From Pilaira anomala (taxonomy: Eukaryota; Mucoromycota; Mucoromycetes; Mucorales; Mucoraceae), in contig JAIXMQ010000060.1 of NCBI GenBank assembly GCA_025716855.1, positions 62,001 through 126,000 of the forward strand: a DNA stretch of 64,000 nucleotides, written 5' to 3'. The translations under genes and the position numbers were made by a program. Shown piece after piece: positions 9,737-21,407 of this stretch (position 1 is its first letter; the number at the start of each line of letters is the position of its first letter). The notes beneath the pieces were generated by a model. The model searched no databases. It worked only from the letters and a program-made list of their open reading frames with translations, and was not told where the DNA came from.

Positions 9737-12003
9737 GGCTGTTGATGCTGTTGTGGTTGATGTAGTTGTAGCTGCTGTTGTAGGGGATGGTGTGGTTGCT
9801 GTATAGGATGGTGTTGTTGTTGCTGCTGTTGTAGAGGCTGCAGCTGTTGTTGCATCTGCTGATGTTGTGGTTCAAGATGATGCTGCGGTTCATGATGATG
9901 CTGTGGTTGTTGAAGAGGCAGTGGAGGTGATGTTTGCAGCATATTTAAATCAGTAGACGTCAAGAAATCATATAAATCATTCTGAGAAACAAAGGAATTT
10001 TGAGGTTCTACTTGAGATATAAAATGATCATTATTATCTGACGCCAATGGATGTTGCTTTTCTATGATACGATGATGATGATGTTGTTGTTGTTGTTGAG
10101 GTGGTGGTGGTGGATGATGGTGATGGTGAGGGTGAATATCATTATTATTGTTATTATTATTTGTAGTTGTAGTATTAGTATTATTAGTATTATTATTGTT
10201 TGTAATTGGACTATCTGGCGTATCATCTATTTGAGATGATGGAGTGGCAGGAGTAGAAGCAATTGGACTAGATACACCAGAATCTGTTTCTAATTCAATT
10301 GTATTTATACCCTTTCTTCTGGATGATGTAGGTGCATCACTCTCGGTTGCTGACATATCAAATTCAGCGCGTGATCTCTTTCTAGCAGCTGCTTGTTGCA
10401 TTTTAGAGCTCTTATGATCGTCTGTTATCATAATAGGTGGAGAACGACCTGTAGCAATCACATGGTTTAAATTATCTTTTACAGTAAATACAACTCTATA
10501 TAATATAATTGTAAGCACGTGAATCTATTCTCTTTTTTTTTTTTTTTTTTTTTCTTACCGAAATCCGGTTTTTTCGCTATGATGACGGCAATAGCAAGTT
10601 ACCCTTGTTGGTAATGTTGCTTCACCATTATTAAAATCAACATATTCATTACAGTTAAATAATAATATTCTTCTTCTTTCTTCCGACATGATATTTTCAT
10701 CACTCAAATCAGGTAAATCATTTGCAAACAATGCTGCAAGTTTAGCAGCACCACCTTCTTTGTTAGCAGCTCTAGCTACTTTATTATCACGTTTTCTCTT
10801 TAAACGTTTCCTCTAAAAGAAGAGATGATGAATATATGTATATATATACAAATCATAATAAAATATAAATATATATTTTACCTCGCGATGAACACAACTT
10901 GTACACATGATAATCTCATTATCTGGTTGACCATCACATACAACAGCAGCATCTAATATCAATACTTGAGAATCAGTAAGTGAAGCCTTTTCATCAGCAC
11001 CATATTTTTGATTCTTTCGCTTCAATTTATCTTTTGCAACTAAATGTTCTGGTAACTTTAGATGAGTCCAATTCGTTGCTAACTCTCCTGCAATATCTAC
11101 AAGTTGTAAACAAATTTTAATTTGTGTTTCTACTCGGGATTTAGCTCCTGTATGAGGTAAACCTAATACTCGGATATGCCATGGACTATCATTCTTTGAA
11201 CTAAAACCTTTATAAGTATAAAATTGACCATTTCTAACTTTTCTATATACACTTACATTGGAGGTGACATAAAATCCGATTCTTGTTCAAGTTCTACTTC
11301 TCCAGGACCTAATAAGCTTTGACTAGATTTTTTTTTTTTTTTTCATTAGTAACAATCATCTTCTTTTTTTTTTTTGACAGCAAAAGCTTTTTTTTTTACC
11401 CAGGAAGTGAAGTTTGAGCCAAAAAGTCTTCAAAATTTGAAAAGTTTCTAGCTAATATAGGTATAGCATGAAACAATGGGTTTGTAAATACCTATTTCAA
11501 GAAAAATAAATATAAGGTTTTCGAGAAAAACGTATTTGTGTAAAAAAAAAAAGTTACATGAAGTAAAGAATGGCTATTATCTTTTGATTTTTGTTTTCCT
11601 TTTTTTTGCTGTGCTTCTTCTTTTGGCATAACAGGTTCTTGTTTTACTTTTTGTTGTGCTAAAACTTGTGCTGGGTCCATAGCTAATAATAATAAAAAAA
11701 AAAACAAGTGTTAAATGATGATGAAAGGGTCCTTTTTTTTTTTTAAAAAAAAAAAAACTTTCTCTCGTTACCAATACTACTACTTGAAGCTTGTTGTTCA
11801 AACGAAATGTGTTGTGCGTTATATTCTGCAACATGGTTTAAAAAGAGATCCATCGCCTGGTCTTCATGTTCTTTTGGTGAAGATAGTAAAGATAACTCAT
11901 TATCAACACCAATAGAACCTGTCTTTTGATGTATTTCTAATGGTGGTGGTGGCATGTCTACTTTTCCTTTTTTATTCCACAGTTTGAAAGTATTTATGTT
12001 CAA
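8314..12003 (-). CDS. Mga2/Spt23-like transcription factor (IPT/TIG + ankyrin), poly-Gln
   Basis: Seven exons give about 1089 aa: 12003-11772, 11682-11558, 11491-11400, 11322-11257, 11200-10882, 10812-10559, 10495-8314. The N-terminal third has the conserved Mga2/Spt23 region (NDSPWHIRVLGLPHTGAKSR, then HLKLPEHLV, CTSCVHRERKRLKRKR and TCYCRHHSEKTGFRVVF). A His/Gln/Pro-rich block of about 250 aa includes a pure poly-Gln run. A TIG domain (RLIPAEGPIYGGSEVTVLG) and ankyrin repeats (GHNLLHLATMCGYIGLVE, NGFTALHFASWTG) follow. In yeast these factors sit in the ER membrane and, after Rsp5-dependent processing, activate OLE1. Here the protein ends NFMLDPF with no clear C-terminal transmembrane helix. 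Confidence 0.9.
9590..9760 (-). repeat. Coding CAA/CAG repeat (poly-Gln)
   Basis: On the minus strand this reads runs of CAA with occasional CAG and CAT, encoding over 20 consecutive Gln plus QPQQHQ repeats inside the Mga2-like protein. Opposite-strand and out-of-frame ORFs here are artefacts. Confidence 0.95.
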
Positions 12004-12538
12004 TGTAAGTATGTGTATGTGTATATGTGTGTATTTATTTTTTTAAAAAAAAGAGTGTTGTTATAAGGTAAGTATTTCAAAAGAAAAAGGAAAAAAAATA
12101 AAAAAAAAGAGAACCGAGATTTTACTGGTTCCGGTATCAATTGTTTAAATTCACGATTCGAATAAATTTCACTTTTTACCAGTAACAGACTGTGTATTTT
12201 ACAACTGATACTACTGCATAGAATGAGAGTAAGCTATTGATTTTTGGCAGTGTGTTTGTAAATAGATTTATTATTTGCTCTCGAAAAGCCTTGGCAATAC
12301 TGATGAATACACTTGGTTAACAACTCAAAAAAAAAAAAAAATCTTTGTTATTTGACATCTCAAAATATATAGAATTTATTACGTAAATATACATATCGAA
12401 AATGCAAATAAAATAAAACCAAACGTATAGTATATTTTTATATATATATATATAAAGTAGATCAATGTGTATGGATTTTAATTAACTTTTTGGTTATTAT
12501 TATATATTTTTTTTTTATATGTAACTTCTTGTTTTTTT
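12004..12538. other. Intergenic between Mga2-like gene and eIF3g
   Basis: AT-rich promoter and 3' flank with A/T homopolymers and a TA repeat near 12437. I see no coding or RNA signal. Confidence 0.5.
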
Positions 12539-13718
12539 TTATGTGCTACGAGCAAATTCGACTCTTAAGATGAGATTATCATAACCATAACCGTTAATAG
12601 CTTGTTGAGCCTTTTCAGCATGATCACGATCATTGAATGAGACGAAAGCGAAACCCTTACAGAGGTTTGTTTCATGATCACGAGCCAAATAGACACGAGC
12701 AATGCTACCGAAGCGATTGAAGAGATCATATATATCATTATCAGTAACATCTTCAGACAAGTTTGTAACACGAAGTGTAGCAGAATCATCACGCTTAACA
12801 TCACCACGCATAGACTCTCCAGCACCAGCAGATGCACCCTTATTACGAAGATGAGGAGGTGTGTATTTACTAGGTCCAGATCCAGTTGATTCTAAACCAG
12901 CTGAAGCATCACCACTATCAAGTTTGACAGCTTCAATAGTAGATGCGATTTCATCCAAAGGTTGCATTGTATCCTTGTAAGGACACTTACTGGTGAAATG
13001 CTCTCCCTTACAAATACGACAAGCAATATTTTTAGTCTTGAGTTGACTTTGAATCTTATCCTTGGCCTCTTCGTCTGCAACTGCTTCAACGTTCTATACA
13101 TACATAATATTATCGTTAGTCTTTTGTTTATCTATCTCTCTTATATTCGTATCCTTCTTATATTCACCTTTCCAGTATTAGATCCTAACTTGAGAGGAAT
13201 GTTTTCACCAATGGTAGTTGTAGAAAGATCAGGACCGGCCTTCTTGCCCTTTTCCTCACCGAATTTCTCCCATTTCTTACGTTGAGCAACAGCTTTATTA
13301 ACATGTTCAGTAACAAGCTTTGAACGAATCTTACGAGTCACCTAAAAAAGCCCAGAAAATAAATACATTTATTTATCAAAAAAAAAAAGAAAAAAAAATG
13401 CTGGTTGTACCTTAACTTTCTTGCCGTCTTCATTTTCTCTATATTCGATTATGACTTTATTACCGTCATCGTCAGTATATACTTGAGGTTGATAGGAATC
13501 TGGAAAAGGAATAGGTTTTTAATATTTTTTTTTTTTTTTTCGAGCGTGTATGTCGTACCTTCTTCATCCTCGTATTCGTCTGCCCAAGAAGCCTTTGCTG
13601 GTGTACTATAATTGTTTAAATAAAAAAATAATGATGTGTGGTTAGTTATTATATTTCAACAGATGCTTTTTTAAAAGCTTTTTATTTTTTTCTTCTTCTT
13701 TTGTTATACATACGCCAT
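12539..13718 (-). CDS. TIF35: Translation initiation factor eIF3 subunit G
   Basis: Five exons give about 289 aa: 13718-13714 (only 5 nt: ATG GC), 13605-13559, 13499-13411, 13341-13168, 13093-12539. The start reads MATPAKASWADEYEDEE, the usual acidic S-W-A-D opening of eIF3g. A CCHC zinc knuckle (CRICKGEHFTSKCPY) lies mid-protein. A C-terminal RRM (about 205-285) has RNP2 (LRVTNLS) and RNP1 (KGFAFVSF). eIF3g is an RNA-binding subunit of eIF3 that works in scanning and reinitiation. Length and domain order match the family. The start is supported by GTATGT directly after ATGGC and an in-phase TAG acceptor at 13606. Confidence 0.95.
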
Positions 13719-15753
13719 TGTATATATGTAGAAATCAAAAAAAGGTTATCGTCTCAACTATTTTTTTTTTCCTTGGTCAAAAATTGCATCAATAAGCCAC
13801 TTTCCAAATATTGGAGTCGACGTCACGTCTGCTTTTTTTTATTTCGCCTCAAAATAAGCCTGACTGGGTACTAAAATAAAAATGGGCACTGAGTTATAGT
13901 AACGGGATCATAGCCATTGCAAGTGAATAATTACAAAATGATAGACAGAGAGAGAGAGAATAGTAGTTTTGGAAGTTTGGACAAATTCAACACTGTCATG
14001 TACCGGATTTTCCGCTTTTCAGTTGATAAAGCTTCTTGGTTTATGAACCACACATTTCAGGATACAATTGTATTCCAAAGTATAAATATCTCTACTTCCT
14101 CTCTTTCCAACTATTTTCTTTCATAATACTAGGTTAGAAAAAAGAAGAAAAGTATCAACACTTTGATCTCAAATTGCTGCTCTTATAACAAAGATTATCT
14201 GGCATTGAGTATATTTATACTCAGTATACAGTCTCTTATATACATTGGATTACTTTATTGAATGACCCAAGATATACAATAAATTTTTTTAAATAACTTA
14301 ATAAATTATTAGCTTTCGTCCAGATTACAAAAAGAATTATTTAAACAAATCCGTAAAGTTTTAGGTCCCCTGCCTCCTGTTCGTCCTGAAAATACCACTG
14401 CTCATATGCCTTTAGTTACTGCTGCTGTCTATCGTGTGAAACACTTTGAAATATTGTACAGTTCATATGAATAAATATACTATTACTTATTGTGCTTTTG
14501 TCCTCGTTACCTGTCTCTGAAGCCTTTTTTCGAGACTTACTTTTTAGAAAAAAAAAGACTGAAAAGTTAGACGAAAAAGGGATTTATAGCTGCATGGCCA
14601 TTGGTCTTCTAAACTTGAGTTTCTGTACTTTTAACGACTACTAGATTCGTTCGTTCTGAACATTAGAATTTTATCAATGAGTTATTTTGGACCAGCAAAT
14701 GCAAGAAACCAAGGCTAGGATGATCTTTCCTTTTCAACCGAGGATAAGATCTCGACATATCAGTCGTCGCTTAGCAACCAGGCTCTGTAGCGGCGATATC
14801 CCCCCTCGAATCTATTACATTGTCTCTTCCAGCAAATATTTTTCTATAGCTTTTTCCGGTTTGGGTATTCATATTGTTCCTTGCTGTTGGGTTACTTCAC
14901 GGATTCATAAGTTTCAAATCCGTAACAGCATCCTGTCGATAAATAAGATAAAATTGCTTTTATTATTTTTCACTTATATAGTTTGTAATTGAATTCCTTT
15001 CAAAGAACTACTATTTTATCTATTTAGTTACTTTATTTTATCAATTTGTTCTACATGTTAAACAGCAGCAACTGATGGCCACTTTATTTATTTTTTTGCT
15101 TTATTCTCTTATTTTTATAATCTTTACTATGACATATTTTTCGATTGACATTGCTTTTCATATAAGAAAATAAAGAGGTAAGGGCTTTTTTTAAATCAGA
15201 ATACAGAATAATATACTGATATTTGATTTGTATGTACGTACCACACTATCAAGTTGTACTCCTCTCCCTTTTCATTATGAATAACGCCATTTTACTATAA
15301 GAACACAATAAGGTTTGAGATTGTATTACTTTTAGGGAATCATTTTTTTATTGTGAACGTTTAAATTGAATACAACCTTCTTCCTTTTAAAAAGTGTGTA
15401 AGTGTCTATTTATATTAAACGGGATTTTCACTTTCTATTTACTCTTAATAAAACAAATATGTCTTACCATATTGACAAGTAGATTTTTAGCATGTGGTGT
15501 AACCAATTACTCAGTAGTTTTAGTTAAAAAAAAAAAGTGCATACTTTTATGGTACAAAAAGACTTGTGCGAAGTGAAAATGTTAACATTTTTTTTATCTC
15601 TCAGAAAAGATTGGCATAAGAAGGCCCCATGTTGTTATATATATATCCATTCCTTTCAATCTTCTATACCTTAGCTATCATTAATTGATCCTTATTCAGA
15701 ATTCTATAAACTGCTGGATTGATCCAATCCGTAAATTTAATGGGAACTGGGAA

Positions 15754-15800
15754 TTATCAGATTCATATTTTTGAAGAATTCGCAATACTTCTTATCAGAT
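15754..15800 (-). promoter_or_regulatory. Two ATCWGATAA iron-GATA motifs (reverse)
   Basis: TTATCAGAT occurs at 15754-15762 and 15792-15800, the reverse complement of ATCTGATAA, the site bound by fungal iron-responsive GATA repressors (SreA/Urbs1/Fep1). They lie about 1.1 kb upstream of the siderophore transporter start. Confidence 0.4.
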
Positions 15801-16705
15801 CCATTGAGTTTGAAAATATTAACAATTGTCAGCTATCAGGCAGAGAATGATATATATATAAAAAAAAAAGAAAGGTGGTTCTCAACGCTTTACTTTTTTT
15901 TTTGTCATTGTACGTTCCTTTTTATCGAAGAGATAGCTTAAGAGTCATCTCGGAGTTATTTTGTTTTAACGTAGCGATGTGGGGAATCTTTCGGGGCAAG
16001 TCGCAAAGTGCACCTGATTTTACTATACTAATTGTAAAAAAAAAAGTAAATGAATTTCCAGTTATATCCGAGATGCCGGGGACGTTATATGATTTTACTT
16101 TTACTTGATTCGTTTTTTTTTTCAAGCAGTATACTAAAGATACAAAGTATATAATTGTAAGAAAGAGGCAGATAAAAAGGAACGGTACAACTTATATTTG
16201 TATTGGAAAAACTTAAAACGCCTATTTATTATATATGGATATGATATAAAAGGCGTGGCATCTAGATTTCTGGTATTATTACCATGTAAAGTTAGTGGGA
16301 TGAGTATATAAATTACCAAGAAAAAAAAAAAAAAAAAAAAAACTCACATCAAAAACTAAATCATATTAGTAATTGTGTTTCAATCAGTTAAAAACTGGGA
16401 TGATGATCTTAAAAACTAATTGTGTTGGATGAAGTTCTTTTTTAATTCTGATAGGACATATTACAACGATACTTTTTACCTTTTTAAACATTAGACAGCG
16501 GAGAATAATATTTTGATCTGGTGCAGAATGTTGTAGAAAAAAGAGGGACCTAAAACTATATATACAATGACTACTTGTAAATAAGCTGATTCAAGTTTTA
16601 GACTTATAATAGATATTGACATGCCATATTTCACTCTCTACAGAAATTTAATATTTTTAAAAAAAAAAGATCATCTTAAATTCTGCCCCGTCTGTTTGAT
16701 TGAAG

Positions 16706-16714
16706 ATCTGATAA
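16706..16714 (+). promoter_or_regulatory. ATCTGATAA iron-GATA motif
   Basis: Exact match to the fungal iron-GATA consensus, 217 bp upstream of the siderophore transporter ATG. A TATA box (tatataaa, 16871-16878) lies 53-60 bp upstream of the same ATG. Confidence 0.5.
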
Positions 16715-16930
16715 CAAAAAAAAAAAAAAAAAAGTGAAAGATCAAATATAAATATATCTAAACATAGTAGTAACACAACTTGCAATAGAAATTCCGGAAT
16801 CCTTTTCATATCAGATCATGAGTTTTATGTAACTATAACAAAAATGATATGAGCTATAAATTAAGGACGCTATATAAACTAACCATCTATTGTTTTTTTT
16901 CTTTCGTCTCTTTATTTTTTATTTATATTT

Positions 16931-18994
16931 ATGATGGGAATCCCTTCATTACAAGACGAACAAAATGGCCCACATTCATTGAAGAATATGGACACGAACG
17001 AGGCTGGCTATGGTAGTATGTCAGCAGAAGAAACCAGAGATATAAGCAATGAGTTTTATGGCGTTCAAAAAGTTATTTTGATGAAGCGACTTGGCAAAAA
17101 GTGGGATAAAATTCTTGTAATTACAGGGTACGCTATAAATATACTCATACATAGAATGTATTTATGATTAAAAATAGTTTTCGTTTTTTACTAGTATTAT
17201 TTTGGTTGCATGGGCCAAAAATTGGGAGGGCAACGTTGTCTTCTCGGCATCTGCAGCTGTCTCTAGTCACTTTGAAGCTCTTAGTATTGCTGCTGCTCTT
17301 ATAAATGTTGTTCTCTATATCGTTCAAACTGTTTTGATGCCAATGTACGCAAAGTTTTCTGATATGATCGGTAGAACTGAAGCTTTCTCCATTGCCATTT
17401 TTTTTTATGTTATTTCAGGCGTTGTCCAAGCTGTAGCACCTACTATGGATACTCTTATTGTAGGTTTTTTTCTTTCTTTTGATTAACATACTTCGCAAAG
17501 AAACTAACTGTTTTTTTTTATAATTAGGGTGGCCAAGTTATTTATGCTTTAGGTATTGCTGGTGTTTCTGTTCTCGGTCATGTTCTTATTGCAGGTAAAT
17601 AAAGACTAGTAGTAGCTATTAGAACATAAAACTAATACTTCATTCCAACCTCCTAGATATTACTTCTTCTGTAAATCGAGGTATCTTTCAAGCATTTTAC
17701 GATTTCCCTGCCATGATTAACCTTTGGGTTGCACCTCTTGCAGGTGATGCTATTGTAGCTCATTCTTCCTGGAGATGGACTTATGCTATGATTCCATTCT
17801 GTGTAGGCGGTACTTCTATACCACTCCTGTTTGGCTTATATCGCATTGAAAGAACAGTCAAAAAATCCGGACTTTTACCTCGTCGTGATAAAACAGAATA
17901 CAAGAGTAAAACATTTATTGAAAGATTCAAATACATCTGTAACGAAGTTGATGCCATTGGAAGCATCTTATTTGTTGGAGCTCTCTGTATGATTTTACTT
18001 CCTCTTGTACTTGGTCCTGCTCGTTGGGGCGGATGGGATACTCCTCCTACTATTGGGTGCCTTGTTGGTGGCTTTGTGTGTGCTATTATATTTGTGGTTT
18101 ACGAATGGAAGTATGCAGAGTTTCCTGTGATTCCTCTCGGTGACTGGGATACCCCTACTCCCATGGCCGGTGTCTTGACATGTGCTGCTATAAGTACAAT
18201 TCGTGCTACGAACTGGACTTATTTCATGTTCTATCTTCAAATCACCCGCAAAGTATCCAACTTAGAAGCTGTATATATTGATCGTAGCTATCATGCTACT
18301 TTCTTATTATCCCAACTTGCTGCCGGTTTCTTAATGAAGCGATTCAAGATTTATAGACCAATTGTTTTTGCTGGTATCTGCTTATATATTCTCGGTATGG
18401 GCCTTATGATCCCTTCTCGTTACCCTACATCTCATATTGGTTTCGTTATTATTACTCAAATAATTGCTGGTCTTGGCTCAGGTATGATTTACGTCCCTGT
18501 CCTTGTCGCTGTTCAAAGTTCAGTACCTCATGCAGGTAAGATATATATATACATATACTTACACTTTTTTTCTAGTTTCTTACTAACTTCTTTTTTTTTT
18601 TCCAAAAGATCTCGCTATTGTTACTGCATTATTTCAAGTCGGCGGCACTATAGCTACTAGTGTTGGAAGCGCCATCGCTGGTGCTATATGGAACGGTCTT
18701 TTACCTGGAGAAATTGCAAAACATGTTCCTGGCCAATACGACCTTAGTCTCATTCTTGGTGTTCTTGACTATATCAAAAACTTGCCCGAGGACCAACATG
18801 AAGGTGTGAGCATCGCTTATGGTAACGTCCAAAGAATTTTATCGATTGTCGGTCTTTGTCTTTCTATCCTTGCACTTGGATTCTTCTTGAGAATGAAAGG
18901 ATTTGGATTGTCCGAAGAAGATAGTCACGGTGATAATCAAGCTACAGAAACTAATGAAGACTTGGATAATTCAAGTACCCAAAAGCACCTTTGA
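16931..18994 (+). CDS. Siderophore-iron transporter, MFS (SIT/ARN family)
   Basis: Five exons (16931-17127, 17195-17459, 17528-17594, 17657-18535, 18609-18994) join in phase to about 597 aa. A hydrophilic N-terminus of about 60 aa precedes a 14-helix MFS body. Family-like segments include AKFSDMIGRTEAF (loop 2-3 motif), GVSVLGHVLIADITSSVNRG, the AGDAIVAHSSWRW region and GSAIAGAIWNGLLP. Yeast Arn/Sit1 and Aspergillus Mir proteins import ferric siderophores by proton symport, so uptake of xenosiderophores such as ferrioxamine is a fair inference; the exact substrate is not visible. It is convergent with the AIF-like gene. Two ATGs are adjacent (16931 and 16934); either may be used. Confidence 0.88.
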
Positions 18995-19151
18995 TTATAA
19001 TCTCCTTAAATCCCCAACCCTTAAAATTCATATAACTTAAACCATAATAATAATACTACTTGTACTGATATAATATAATATTACTTAATAAATAAATAGA
19101 AAAAACTAATATAAATACTGATAATAATAATCTGCATGTTCTACGTCCTTA

Positions 19152-19182
<31 letters not shown>

Positions 19183-19944
19183 AAATCGTATCTGTATTGT
19201 AATCTTTAACATTTATGTAAAACTGATTATGTAAATGGTAATTGACACAAATCTATTGTTGCAGTAGTAGCTCAAATATTTTGGTACTCAACTTTAAATT
19301 TCATGACCCAGCCTGTTACACATTTACAGCTATTCTTACAAAATCTCTCACAACTTGTCTAAATCCTTATTTCCCCGCATATATTTTATTTTAATCTATC
19401 GCCTCATTCAATTGAGTAGCTATTTATTAGCTTTGGGATGATCACCTGAATAATCTAGCTATAAAAATTATTACGATACAGAAAAACTAGAAATATTAAC
19501 ATTATGGTTTAATGCTTGAAGTTTAAGCGAATGCAATTCCAGTTAGAAAAAACGCAAAGCTCAAAACTTAGTATGTTATGATCATTCATTAACTCTAGGC
19601 TCCATGTTTAATTAGGCTATTCTATTTGAGATCAGGCCTTTTTTTAATAATAAGAATATCAATTATATAAATATAATGTAAGCCCAAAATAGGCCCCAAA
19701 GTCCCGATAGTTCTGATTTGTGGGTAAATAAATAGATCTGATAAGTGACCCGATCATAACACTTGAAATACCGCAAAAATAATTCTGTAGATTCTATCGC
19801 GGTGATACAAAAGCGATGAAAAATAAAGACATGATAATTTATTATAATGAGTAAAAAATAGTATAGGTAGAGTTCTATTGTAACTAAGAGAGGAAGGGAA
19901 AGAGAGAGGCGGAAAAATATAATGCAATAAAAGAAAAGGAAAAT
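18995..19944. other. Intergenic between convergent genes
   Basis: 3' flanks of the siderophore transporter and the AIF-like gene. It contains a T tract of about 27 nt near 19153 and one ATCTGATAA at 19736-19744. No coding signal seen. Confidence 0.5.
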
Positions 19945-20804
19945 TTACAAACTGGTATGCTCTTCATCAAGAGGAGTCTTTAACCAGCCCCATGAAGAAG
20001 AAGCGTATACGTTCTCAGGAATAGAACGACCACTAACCCAAGAACCAAAAGTTACAAGAGGGCCAAGTACATGGGTTTGCATAACTGCCTTTTTCTATAA
20101 TGATATTATACTATTAGTCATCTCTCTTCTTTATATATATATATATTATTATTATTATCATTTACCTCTCCTAAAATAACTTTAATAAGTGCAAGATCTT
20201 TACTCTTATAAGGTACCAATTCTTGTTGAGTTGCGCCATTAATCATCTTTCTAATGTTTTCCAAAGCTGCAAGGCCCTGCATCCAGGCATAATGACCAGT
20301 CTTTACATCAGTATGCTCAATAACATCACCAATAGCAAAAATGTTTGTAAATTTGTCGTCTTGAATTTGCATGGTAGGCTTTACATTGACAAATCCAGTC
20401 TCTTTATTGATGCTGTCTGGCGAAATAGCTCCAAGCATTCCACTATTAGGTGTCATACCAATACACATGATCTAAAGAATCATCTGATTAGATTTGTACT
20501 CTCAAATGATTTACGTTTAGGATTGACTTACGGCAAGATCTCCATGAATCGTTTTGCCGCCTTTGGTGTGAACTTCAATAGGCTTGACTTCTAAAGGAAA
20601 CCCACCAGGAGGTAAAATAACACGATCACCCAAAACCTGCTTGACGCCTGTCTTCTTGAGAGTATTATAGATCATTACGTCCATACTTACTTTGTATCTT
20701 GGCAAATATCTGTTACGTGAATGTAATAAGGTCACTGTCTTTTCGGGATAATGTTCTTTAATTTCAGCAGCAAGTTCTATAAAAAGATATTAGTTAAACA
20801 CTCA

Positions 20805-20843
<39 letters not shown>

Positions 20844-21407
20844 TAAGCCAACAGCACCGGCGCCAATAACGATAGGACGTTCAGACTCGCGAATAATTTC
20901 TTGGTAACGTTTAAGTGCTTCAATACCTTCAGCTTTTGTGTTGACAGTTAAACGACCAGGAGCAGGGATAACAGTACCAGCACAATAAACGAGATAAGCA
21001 TACTCAATTTTAGTACCAAACCCCGTCACATCTCTATCAAGCTCCACATAATCCTTATGGATACTTGTTGCACGAGCATGGACTACTTTGCCAATAGACT
21101 CATCGCCCATGAACATATTATCGTATGGAACAAAGAGCTCCTTTTCGAAACCAGGAATAACGGACGCACGAGGAAAAGCAAAAACATGATTGAAATGGGT
21201 CTTTTCTTCGATCAAAATGAATCTATAGTTTTCCTCATGGTCTTCACACCAAGCAATTGAAGCACCCATAGCTGGTAAAAAAAAAATCAAAGAATTGATG
21301 AGTATTATTTTTTGTTTTAGAAAAAATAAGTACTGTATTTATTTACCCGCACAAGATGCACCAATGAATACAATATTCTTTACTTGCTTTGTATCAGTAG
21401 AAACCAT
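19945..21407 (-). CDS. AIF/FSP1-like FAD-NAD(P)H oxidoreductase
   Basis: Five exons (21407-21347, 21271-20843, 20776-20532, 20471-20166, 20094-19945) give about 396 aa. The N-terminal FAD Rossmann motif reads VFIGASCAGAMGAS, a relaxed GxGxxG. The NAD-binding motif IVIGAGAVGLELAAEI lies near residue 155. The C-terminal FAD motif TNIFAIGDVIEH lies near 295. Order and length match AIFM2/FSP1-type type-II NADH:quinone reductases. Human FSP1 recycles coenzyme Q and blocks lipid peroxidation; whether this fungal protein does so is inference. There is no obvious presequence. Intron 2 holds a T/A homopolymer of about 29 nt at its 5' side. Two iron-GATA motifs lie within 100 bp upstream. Confidence 0.88.

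Larger units (their letters stand above)
13719..16930. other. Long AT-rich intergenic region
   Basis: About 3.2 kb with no gene I can recognise. Two coding-like fragments stand out. One at 14329-14474 (plus) follows a TAG acceptor-like site and encodes KVLGPLPPVRPENTTAHMP before a stop. The other at about 14680-14790 encodes YFGPANARNQG followed by a stop. They may be pieces of a decayed mobile element or gene. The distal part (15.7-16.9 kb) carries GATA-type motifs upstream of the siderophore transporter. Confidence 0.45.

Noticed and set aside
9549..10239. Several ORFs rich in Val, Leu, Asn or Met opposite or out of frame with the Mga2-like exon
   Set aside because: They are shadows of the CAA/CAG/CAT repeats coding poly-Gln/His on the minus strand.
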